The notes under the pieces were generated by a model. The model had not been told where the DNA came from, did no database searches, and saw nothing but the letters and a program-made list of their open reading frames with translations. Shown here one piece after another: positions 35,174-43,015 of a stretch of DNA of 64,000 nucleotides. The DNA lies in assembly GCF_028595265.1 (NCBI RefSeq), contig NZ_JAQQXP010000001.1, positions 2,666,001-2,730,000 on the forward strand, in the 5' to 3' direction. The stretch is from Alteromonas gilva (GTDB taxonomy: Bacteria > Pseudomonadota > Gammaproteobacteria > Enterobacterales > Alteromonadaceae). The translations under genes and the position numbers were made by a program. The stretch's first letter is position 1. Each line of letters opens with the position of its first letter.

Positions 35174-35202
35174 TTTATATAACGCTATCAACGAGCAATA
35201 AC

Positions 35203-36486
35203 ATGGCCAAACACAGCGATATAACCAAACGCTTCTTATTGTCTGCAAAGCAACAGGAAATTCAGGCTCTCCATCACCTGTCGTCGAACTGCAGAACCGT
35301 GCGAGCCGTCAAAGACATGATTCATCAGTTGCAACGTGAACGGGGAATGAGCAATGTGTTTCTTGGCTCAAAAGGTGAACGTTTTGCCAACAACCTGGCC
35401 AGTCAAGTCACCGCCAGCGAAGAAAGCGAACAGGATCTGCGTAGCCTGCTGAAGTCGCTGTATCTTGGTAAGCATGACAATGGTCAGTCGATGCGTTTAC
35501 TCAGTTGCATTACTTTTGCCCTGCAAGGTATGGATCATCTGCCCAATCTGCGCAGCAAAATTGCCGACCACCAGCTTACGCCCCTTGAGTCGACCAAAGC
35601 CTATTGCCGCTTGGTAGCTGGCCTGCTGGATGTGGTGTTTGAAGCGGCCGATGTTGCCAGCGACCCGGCGATGACGCGCCTTTTGGTAGCGCTGTTCAAT
35701 TTTATGCAGGGAAAAGAATATGCCGGACAGGAGCGGGCTTGGGGAGCGATTGGCTTTTCCGAAAGTCAGTTTGATCACTCACTCTGCGATCGTATTTCTG
35801 CCCTTACCGATTCACAAAACCAGTGCTTTGAAACATTCAGCAATTTCGCCGACGCCGAAGAGCTACAAATGTGGCAGGCGCTGCAAAACAGTGAACAAAC
35901 CGTCCATATTGAGCGACTGCGCAAGATGATTTGCAGCCTGGCTGAAGGCGATCAGTGCGCTACCGAGCTCAGTGAGATTTGGTACGACATTGCCACTCTG
36001 CGTATTGATGCCATGCAGGATATCGAGGAGCACCTGACTCAGCGTTTAACCGAGCAGGCAACCTTGCGCATTAATCAGGCCGAGGAGGAACATCGTAACC
36101 ATGAGCAGTTAGTCGCCTCATTGAATAACAGCCCGCCGCATGCGGATGCCCCCATTACTATGCTCTATGATTCAACGGTACAGGGGCTTCGCGGCGCAGA
36201 CCACCAGGAGGAAGAATTAATAGAAACCTCGGCGTTAACGGCGCATAAATCCTTTTATGACCTCATCCGTGGCCAGGCAAAAAACATTCAGGATATGGCC
36301 AGCGAGTTGAATGCCGCCAAACAAGCCCTGAATGAACAAAAAGTCATCGACCGTGCTAAGCTACTGCTCATGCAACAAGGCAAACTCAACGAGCAACAGG
36401 CCTATAAAAAACTACAGTCTGCCGCCATGGAACAAAATATTCGAATTGCCGAATTAGCCCAACGCGTTGTTAATAAAGTAGGCTGA
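35203..36486 (+). CDS. nasR: NasR-like nitrate/nitrite-responsive antiterminator (NIT + ANTAR)
   Basis: The 427-residue protein has an all-helical NIT sensor domain (about 40-290; the LQRERGMSNVFLGSKG segment is typical of the nitrate-binding fold) and a C-terminal ANTAR RNA-binding domain (about 365-420: VIDRAKLLLMQQGKLNEQQAYKKLQSAAM). In Klebsiella, NasR binds nitrate or nitrite and prevents termination in the nasF leader. Here it is divergent from nirC, and three leaders with hexaloop hairpins and terminators are present. A weak hairpin GGCTG-ATAC-CAGCC overlaps its stop codon and may be its terminator. Confidence 0.92.
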   Translation: MAKHSDITKRFLLSAKQQEIQALHHLSSNCRTVRAVKDMIHQLQRERGMSNVFLGSKGERFANNLASQVTASEESEQDLRSLLKSLYLGKHDNGQSMRLLSCITFALQGMDHLPNLRSKIADHQLTPLESTKAYCRLVAGLLDVVFEAADVASDPAMTRLLVALFNFMQGKEYAGQERAWGAIGFSESQFDHSLCDRISALTDSQNQCFETFSNFADAEELQMWQALQNSEQTVHIERLRKMICSLAEGDQCATELSEIWYDIATLRIDAMQDIEEHLTQRLTEQATLRINQAEEEHRNHEQLVASLNNSPPHADAPITMLYDSTVQGLRGADHQEEELIETSALTAHKSFYDLIRGQAKNIQDMASELNAAKQALNEQKVIDRAKLLLMQQGKLNEQQAYKKLQSAAMEQNIRIAELAQRVVNKVG

Positions 36487-36698
36487 TACCAGCCGGTTTT
36501 ACCTGCCAGTGACACCTGCCGATATTATTACCTACTGGACTACCTGCCAGCGCCTGATCTCTGTCACACAGCGTACGGGCTGCCCAAAAGTAAAATAAGC
36601 GCCGCTGCTTACCCGCTCCCTTTTACAGATAGAGACACCATCTTCGATCCACGGCACCGGGGCCGCAACTATCGCCCGCAATAAGATATTGTCAGGCC

Positions 36699-36728
36699 TT
36701 GACATGCAACCTAATGGTTGCTCATTAT
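36699..36728 (+). promoter_or_regulatory. Promoter with internal palindrome before the ArsR gene
   Basis: TTGACA (36699-36704) and CATTAT (36723-36728) have 18-base spacing. A perfect palindrome GCAACC-TAAT-GGTTGC (36706-36721) fills the spacer, where a bound ArsR repressor would block RNA polymerase. The predicted start is at or next to the ATG at 36735. Confidence 0.55.
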
Positions 36729-36734
36729 TATCGA

Positions 36735-37052
36735 ATGGATATTTTTAAAGCACTTTCAGACCCGACTCGCCGAACCATTATTGAGCGGCTGCATCGTGAT
36801 GGCCCGCAATCTATAAAGCAACTGGGTGTAGGCTTAGCTATCAGCAGGCAAGCGTTAACCAAGCACCTAAATCGCTTGATCAGTGCCAAAATCGTGCGTG
36901 CCGATTTTATTGGTAAAGAGAAAATTCATCAGCTTGAACCCAAGCCGGTAGATAAGTTAATGCAGTGGCTGACCCCTTTCGCCGAGCGTTGGGAGCAACG
37001 ACTACAACACCTCGATGATTACCTTGGAGAGACTAATGAAAAAGACGATTGA
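36735..37052 (+). CDS. ArsR-family winged-helix regulator
   Basis: The 105-residue protein has the ArsR fold (IFKALSDPTRRTIIERL, then the recognition helix ISRQALTKHLNRL). No cysteine-based metal site is visible, which agrees with the non-metal branch that accompanies AHSA1-domain genes. I start at 36735; the ATG at 36714 lies inside the promoter palindrome and a TTG at 36699 is the -35 element. No Shine-Dalgarno is seen, so the mRNA may be leaderless. Overlaps the next gene by 17 bases. Confidence 0.85.
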   Translation: MDIFKALSDPTRRTIIERLHRDGPQSIKQLGVGLAISRQALTKHLNRLISAKIVRADFIGKEKIHQLEPKPVDKLMQWLTPFAERWEQRLQHLDDYLGETNEKDD

Positions 37053-37455
37053 TGCGATCACCCGAACACTGGAGTTCCCCCTACCTGTAGAGCGAGTGTG
37101 GCACGCTGTTACCGAGCCCGCTGAAGTTGTTAAATGGTTCGGCTCCCACGCTACCTATGAGCTTAAAGAAGGTGCCGCAGGCTTTTTTGAGTGGGAAAAT
37201 GAATGCGCAGGTAAAATAGCCATGAAAATCGAAACTATCAGGCCCTTTTCTTACTTTGCCTGGCGCTGGATGCAAGAGCCAGAGCAAGCCTTCAACCATG
37301 CCACATCGACACTGGTCGAATGGCAACTGACTAAAACCACCACCGGCACTCGTCTCACTATGACCGAATCTGGCTTTGCGGCGCTAAAACAGCAGCAACT
37401 CAACACTCAGGGCTGGCAAATAGAATTGTCGGATTTGCAGCAATATCTGAGATAA
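37036..37455 (+). CDS. SRPBCC/AHSA1-domain protein
   Basis: The 139-residue protein has the START-like AHSA1 fold (LEFPLPVERVWHAVTEPAEV, WFGSHATYELKEGA, W-R-W and the late TRLTMTESGF). Such proteins bind hydrophobic ligands; the ligand is not known. Pairing with a small ArsR regulator is a common arrangement. GGAGAG lies seven bases before the ATG at 37036, which decides this start. Confidence 0.85.
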   Translation: MKKTIDAITRTLEFPLPVERVWHAVTEPAEVVKWFGSHATYELKEGAAGFFEWENECAGKIAMKIETIRPFSYFAWRWMQEPEQAFNHATSTLVEWQLTKTTTGTRLTMTESGFAALKQQQLNTQGWQIELSDLQQYLR

Positions 37456-37693
37456 ATTAATGGTTGCAGGCTAAGCACCCAGCTCAATCACCTACCAATA
37501 GCTTGCAGTAAATGCTGACGATAACCCTTGCAGGCATGACACCGAGAGGCCCACATGCAAGGGGCCGCATCGCTGATGCCAAAGATGAAACGATCGGCGC
37601 GTTAAAAAAAACTGCTCACACACTAGCATGCTTTGTTGCACAATTTTTATGCTATGGTTAATATGATATAAACAGATAATTATAAAAATACAG

Positions 37694-38611
37694 ATGACAT
37701 TTTGGTTCAAAGTCGCAGTAGTATCTATCGTTTTTGGGATGTCTATTTCCAAAGCCGAAAGCTCGGGTACAGCGGAAAGCCACGAAGAAGAAAAGGCGGT
37801 TATCCGTATTCCGATGCCAATCACCGGCACGTTAAGCCAACATGATTACTTTCTATGGCTACTTCAATCAGCAGTGGATTTAACGGCAGATAAATTCGGT
37901 CCAATTGAACTAGTGAGCAGCGAAACGCCAACCAATCAGGCCAGGCAAATGCGCTTACTCGATGCCAATATCGTCGATGTTATGTGGTCTGTTTCCACCC
38001 CTGAGCGAGAAGAGCGCTACCTAAGTGTAGATTTTCCGCTTTATGGCGACCTGTTCAGCTACCGTGTGTTAGTCGTCCGTAAGGATGATAAGCGCTTTAA
38101 TCAGTCACTCACGCTGGATGAAATAAAAAGTATGGTTGCGGTCCAGGGCAACGATTGGCCAGATCTGTATATTTTACGGGATAATGGTTTTAAGGTTGAA
38201 CCCGGCGATTACCCCTATGCGTTTAAACTGTTAAGTTCCGGGTTTGTCGATTACTTTCCCAGAGCAGCGGTAGAAGTCTGTGAAGAACTCAAAATAAGGC
38301 CCGACTTAACCATATTTCCCGGCCATTTGCTCACCTACCCCAACACCATGAAGTTTCTGCTCAATAAGGGCAACAGTCAGCTTGCAAAGCGCATAGAAAC
38401 CGGCCTGGGGAAATTATACGACTCGGGTAAATGGACCCAAAAAATCGCCACACAACCCGCCTTTACTAATGCGATCCCGATTATTCGGCACAACAATACC
38501 CATGTGCACCGCTTGAAAAGCGTCAACCCAACTTATTATGAGCACCCCTTTGTGAAAGACGTCAAAGCCATGGCCGACGACTTTCCGACCACTAACATAG
38601 TTTGTCAGTAA
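37694..38611 (+). CDS. Periplasmic solute-binding-like protein, ligand unknown
   Basis: The 305-residue protein has a short signal peptide and the shape of an extracellular solute-binding domain type 3, with the VDVMWSVSTPEREERYLSVDFPL and WPDLYILRDNGFKV segments. It belongs to a group common in Alteromonadales and Vibrionales whose ligand is unknown; no transporter genes are adjacent. The ATG has no clear ribosome site. It converges on the AttH-like gene. Nothing else is seen in the 238-base gap before it. Confidence 0.65.
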   Translation: MTFWFKVAVVSIVFGMSISKAESSGTAESHEEEKAVIRIPMPITGTLSQHDYFLWLLQSAVDLTADKFGPIELVSSETPTNQARQMRLLDANIVDVMWSVSTPEREERYLSVDFPLYGDLFSYRVLVVRKDDKRFNQSLTLDEIKSMVAVQGNDWPDLYILRDNGFKVEPGDYPYAFKLLSSGFVDYFPRAAVEVCEELKIRPDLTIFPGHLLTYPNTMKFLLNKGNSQLAKRIETGLGKLYDSGKWTQKIATQPAFTNAIPIIRHNNTHVHRLKSVNPTYYEHPFVKDVKAMADDFPTTNIVCQ

Positions 38612-38698
38612 CGGCATCGACGGGATAACTGGCAGTATTACAAGGCTTAATACAAAGATTGCACCGGCGTTTCATGTCAACACACCGGATATTGTCGT

Positions 38699-39808
38699 TT
38701 AGTAACCGGTGAGCTCCATAAACCCTTTGCCAGTATGTGAGCCACTAAAACGTATGGCACCTTCATAATAGGGAAAGCGACTGTGGTTATATTGCTTTGT
38801 CTTGTAAGGCGTAGTGGTGATATCAATATCTGCGTTGGCCACCTGTATTTGCCATTGTAGCGGTAATACCCGCCCCGCCACCTGCTCATTTTTGAGCGGT
38901 GTTAAGGTAATATCGTTATTGCTCAGTGTTGACGACTGACCCTTTGCACCGATGAGCGTACCTGTACTGTATGCAGCACGGTTATTCGCATGCATAGTAA
39001 ATACCATTAGCTTGCGACCATCATCAAAGTGCAGTGAAAACCAGTCCCAGCCTAATGCATCTTCATCAGTTAATTGAGATGTCCATTCATGATCAAACCA
39101 GCCAACACCGCTGACCTTAACAGGCTTACCATCGATGTTAATGGTGCCTGTGGCATCAATAAATGGCTGGCTGTAATAATACGAACGATAATGACCATCC
39201 GCGGTTTTAACACTCACGCCCTGATCACCGTGCCTTATAAAGGGTTTGGTAGCGTGTAACTGTAAATTCACCCGCGCGTTTTGTGCACTGCTTTGTAAGT
39301 GTGCTAGAAAAAATCGCTCCGTGGTGTCGCTCTGCCAGCGCCAGTTATCCATAAAAAGCGCAAAGGGAGTACTGCTGTACCCGGCTCTGCCGGTGCCCTG
39401 CTGAGCAAACTTTTCGCTAAACCAATGTTGCGTTTCGGTATGTAATGAAGAATGCCCCATCCAGATTTGCCCGGCCCCCCAGTTGGATGCCATCTCAGGC
39501 CGGGCTAATCTGAATAAGGTAAACTGGTAGTTAAAGGGGGCGCCATTAGCATCTTCCAACAAAAACGTAAGATACCACCACTCCAGTTGATATGCCGGAT
39601 GTGGGGCATGGTCGCGGGGCAAGGATACCGGGTTGTCGATGGTGACTCTGGCGCTCTTATCAGCCCGCATGCCGCTAAATAACGACCTATGCGGAACAAC
39701 AACCTGCTGCTCGGCCTCTGTGGGCGGAGCATAAGCAAACCCTTGCTGCCCCGTGACAATCAGTAGTCCGGACACCAGTGATATCAGCAGCCATTTCATT
39801 GCACGCAT
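38699..39808 (-). CDS. AttH/CrtC-like lipocalin-fold protein
   Basis: The 369-residue protein has a signal peptide (MKWLLISLVSGLLIVTG) and the PF07143 fold, with HPAYQLEWWYLTF, GWFDHEWTSQL and WDWFSLHFDDGRKL. AttH proteins accompany ABC permeases of the AttEFG type; relatives include carotenoid hydratase CrtC. The start at 39808 overlaps the permease stop (TAATG) with GGGG six bases before. A role in moving or modifying a hydrophobic compound in the envelope is inferred. Confidence 0.78.
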   Translation of the reverse strand: MRAMKWLLISLVSGLLIVTGQQGFAYAPPTEAEQQVVVPHRSLFSGMRADKSARVTIDNPVSLPRDHAPHPAYQLEWWYLTFLLEDANGAPFNYQFTLFRLARPEMASNWGAGQIWMGHSSLHTETQHWFSEKFAQQGTGRAGYSSTPFALFMDNWRWQSDTTERFFLAHLQSSAQNARVNLQLHATKPFIRHGDQGVSVKTADGHYRSYYYSQPFIDATGTINIDGKPVKVSGVGWFDHEWTSQLTDEDALGWDWFSLHFDDGRKLMVFTMHANNRAAYSTGTLIGAKGQSSTLSNNDITLTPLKNEQVAGRVLPLQWQIQVANADIDITTTPYKTKQYNHSRFPYYEGAIRFSGSHTGKGFMELTGY

Positions 39809-42144
39809 TAAAAACCCCACTGCTGTGACGAAAACTTCGCTTTTAAGCGGCCCAGAGGCAATAACAACAACACCAACAAAATACCCATCCCCACCAACAG
39901 CGTTTGCGCTATCACCACAGGTTCCAGCATTAACGGATAAGTCCAGTGAAAAGCAAAACGGTTAACTTTAGCCACCAGTAACCAGGCTAACAACAATGCG
40001 AAGGGGATAGCTATTAACGCGCAACTCAGGGCAATAAAACAATACTGGGCAAACAGCGATAGTTTAATACTCAATTGCCCCACACCTGCAGTGCGCAGCA
40101 GCAATAGTTGTGGAGTAATATCCAGCATAAGCAAACTTATCGACACAAAAAATGACAGCGCCGCCACCAACATGGTCACGATGTTAAGCGTATCAGTGGT
40201 GGCAAAAGTCCGGGAAAACACCACCATCGACTGCTCAATGAGACGCTCGCGAGCAACGACTCGCGCATCCGGCGCCACCTCCTCTAACCATTGTTTAAGA
40301 CTATCGAGCTCAGCACTTGCGGCCATTACGGCGTATGCCCCCACCCCATCGTAGTTTTGCTTTAAGGTTATATCTGGCACCAGTATTTGTGCATAGGGGT
40401 TACCATAATCGGGGTAAATGCCCACCACTGTCGCGCTGGTCAGGGTGTCATTAAGGGGCAACTCAAGCCTGTCGCCGAGTCCGATGGCTTGGCGGTATGC
40501 CAGTTGCTGATTAATAAACACGCCGTCACCGGCGTAAAACAACGACCAGGCATCCGGGGAATGCTTATCTGACATCAGATGGCGCTGGAATCGCGACGCT
40601 TTTGGAAAACTGCGCAGCTCAACAGTCTGGTTAGCAAAGCGCACATCCTTCGCGTAGCGGGCTAGTAATACAACGGGCGCATCATCGCGCCCGGATAAGT
40701 CGCCAGCCTCATTTGTATTGACATAAAACGGCGCAAATAAACGCTGTTCAAGCCAACTTTGCGTCGCAGTACGAAAACTGTCAACCATGACATTCATACC
40801 AATATTGGCTGCCAACGCAATAAAAAATGCACAGGCCGCCAGTTTGGTTCGCCGTGACAGTGCAATGGCATTATGTGCGCTCCAATGCAGTACTGCCCGT
40901 TTGCCGGGTACAATACTGGCCAACCAACGCAGCATAACCGGCATCAGCATAATCACGCTGATACAGCCTATCACCAGCACCAGACCAATATACAGCAGCG
41001 CGGCCAGCTGACTATCGAGCCATCTGATCCCAACAACCATCGCCACCACGGCGCCCAGCAGCAACAACCAGCGCGCTGGCCGGTTGTAACCTCGCTGCGT
41101 CGCGACCGACCCATTGCGCAACGAGAGCCGCTGCTTAATACGCTGAAATGCGACCACGGCTATTGCGCCCACCGCTGCGAGAGACAACATGCTGCTGTGC
41201 AATAGCAAGGTCGCGAGGGAGAGCTGCGGGTCGTTGAAAGCGCTGTCAAATAGTAACTGATACATGGCACTTAAAGCAGGCGTCAGCCTGGTGGTTAAGG
41301 CCGCACCTGTCACAGCCCCTGACGCCGCGCCCAATAACGCAAGTAACAGCATTTCAAACACTAATACCATTAACAGCGTCGACTGATGAATACCTAATTG
41401 TCGAAGCTTGACCAGCGTGGGAATGCGCGCTGCCAGCAATAAATTCAGCGCATTAAAAATAATAAATACGCTAACCAACAGCATTAAGGTACCCATCGCC
41501 CAGAGATTAAGTCTGAAGCTGTCACTTAAATTAGAGCCATTGGAGCGCTGATCAACCGGCGCGATCTGCAGATGAGCAGGCAGCGCATTAATCAGCTGTT
41601 GGCGGGTGCCAGGCGTTAATTTCCGGACCACCGCCAGACCACTCAGAGGGTGCGAGACTGGTGTCACCTCGCCCTGATAATATTCATTGATATCCTGCAG
41701 ATCAGGCGCGCCGGAAAAGCCCACGGCGTCATCTTGCTGCGCAGATGGGCGTTGAGCTGCGTTGTCATCAGGTAAATGGCTCATTAAGGCCAGTGTGTCC
41801 AGGGCCACATCGCCGGATGACGACTGCACATAAGCCACCAGATAATCCATGCCGAGTTGTCGCAACCTGGCATAGTCAGCTTGCGTCAGTGGCGTGTCAG
41901 AATCAATAGCACTAACCTGTTCATGCACCGTAACGGGCCCAACGGATAAAGTGTTCAACTGCTCGCCGGCACCATGATTAATTAACGTCACGGCGGTCAG
42001 CCCGGCACAGGCAATAAATATAGCCACGATGATAAGCAGCGGTTCCCAGAGTCGCTGGCGGTAGGTGGCAAACTGCACAGCCAGCGCAAGTTTAATAGCA
42101 CGCCAGAAAGCCGACGAATGCCTACGCTGCACAGAGCTTTCCAT
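39808..42144 (-). CDS. FtsX-like ABC transporter permease (AttF/AttG type)
   Basis: The 778-residue permease has a first helix near residue 35, a large periplasmic loop, three helices around 230-350, further helices around 370-460, a second periplasmic loop and three C-terminal helices (SLLMLDITPQLLLLRTAGV motif of FtsX domains). Two FtsX units in one chain replace separate AttF and AttG. The ATG at 42144 lies inside the end of the ATPase gene; the longer frame to 42186 has no support. Confidence 0.8.
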   Translation of the reverse strand: MESSVQRRHSSAFWRAIKLALAVQFATYRQRLWEPLLIIVAIFIACAGLTAVTLINHGAGEQLNTLSVGPVTVHEQVSAIDSDTPLTQADYARLRQLGMDYLVAYVQSSSGDVALDTLALMSHLPDDNAAQRPSAQQDDAVGFSGAPDLQDINEYYQGEVTPVSHPLSGLAVVRKLTPGTRQQLINALPAHLQIAPVDQRSNGSNLSDSFRLNLWAMGTLMLLVSVFIIFNALNLLLAARIPTLVKLRQLGIHQSTLLMVLVFEMLLLALLGAASGAVTGAALTTRLTPALSAMYQLLFDSAFNDPQLSLATLLLHSSMLSLAAVGAIAVVAFQRIKQRLSLRNGSVATQRGYNRPARWLLLLGAVVAMVVGIRWLDSQLAALLYIGLVLVIGCISVIMLMPVMLRWLASIVPGKRAVLHWSAHNAIALSRRTKLAACAFFIALAANIGMNVMVDSFRTATQSWLEQRLFAPFYVNTNEAGDLSGRDDAPVVLLARYAKDVRFANQTVELRSFPKASRFQRHLMSDKHSPDAWSLFYAGDGVFINQQLAYRQAIGLGDRLELPLNDTLTSATVVGIYPDYGNPYAQILVPDITLKQNYDGVGAYAVMAASAELDSLKQWLEEVAPDARVVARERLIEQSMVVFSRTFATTDTLNIVTMLVAALSFFVSISLLMLDITPQLLLLRTAGVGQLSIKLSLFAQYCFIALSCALIAIPFALLLAWLLVAKVNRFAFHWTYPLMLEPVVIAQTLLVGMGILLVLLLLPLGRLKAKFSSQQWGF

Positions 42145-42775
42145 GATGCAGAGCGTACTGCTGCCGGGCACGACACGCCACGTCACTGCTGTGTGTCACC
42201 ACCACCAGAGTGATTTTCTGTGCGTGACAATAGTTAAATAATAAGTCACTGACCACATCACTGGTCTGCTCATCCAAATTTCCGGTGGGTTCATCGGCCA
42301 GCACCACAGCCGGACAATGATTCAGCGCCCGCGCGATCGCCACCCGCTGTTGCTCTCCGCCTGACAACTGCCCCACTGGCGCCTGACTGAATGCCGAAAG
42401 ACCCAACTGAGCGAGCAACTGTTGTTGCCGCTCGGCGCTGTAGTTACCTTTTAAACGGGCAGTAAAGGCGACATTGTCCCACACATTAAAGCACTCAAGC
42501 AGGTTGTAGTTTTGAAAAATAACACCAAGGTTGTTCTTGCGAAAATCATCCGCCGCACTGGCGCTTAGACCGTCCAGTTGCTGGTTGGCGATAACAATGC
42601 TACCGCTATCGCAAACTTCAAATCCTGCCAGCAAGGCCAGCAACGTCGACTTCCCGCACCCGGAAGCGCCCTGAATGCTGAGCGAAATTCCGGATGGGGC
42701 ATGCAGCTCTAAATCGCTGATGATGGCGCTGGTAGCGCCGGGATAGCGTTTGGTTAACTGTTGCACCGATAACAT
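42122..42775 (-). CDS. ABC transporter ATP-binding protein (LolD/MacB type)
   Basis: The 217-residue ATPase has Walker A GASGCGKST, signature LSGGEQQRVAIARAL, Walker B VVLADEPTGNLD and the switch VTHSSDVA. The length is typical for partners of FtsX-type permeases. The start at 42775 matches family length; the frame is open to 43015 but that part has no homology features. It forms one unit with the permease and AttH-like gene. Confidence 0.88.
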   Translation of the reverse strand: MLSVQQLTKRYPGATSAIISDLELHAPSGISLSIQGASGCGKSTLLALLAGFEVCDSGSIVIANQQLDGLSASAADDFRKNNLGVIFQNYNLLECFNVWDNVAFTARLKGNYSAERQQQLLAQLGLSAFSQAPVGQLSGGEQQRVAIARALNHCPAVVLADEPTGNLDEQTSDVVSDLLFNYCHAQKITLVVVTHSSDVACRARQQYALHHGKLCAA

Positions 42776-43015
42776 AAATTCACTGCCGGTAAGGAAACGG
42801 TTTGTTATTCGAACCTGAATAACGGATACCACCATTACGACAGTATAGGAATAACGGTTTAAAACCAAGCCGCGCACAGCCTTAACACAACCGGCCGGGC
42901 AGCTCGAGCCTCGCGTGGCATATAATTTGCCTTTATTTTTTGAATCAGTCGCAGAGTCCGCGGGACGCCCCGCCAGGCACGAAGTTAACCTTGCAAATGT
43001 GCAAAGAGAGTGCAA

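Noticed and set aside
42776..43015. Eighty extra codons on the ATPase gene
   Set aside because: The family starts at MLSVQQLTKRY; the extension has no homology features and would run into the upstream divergent gene.
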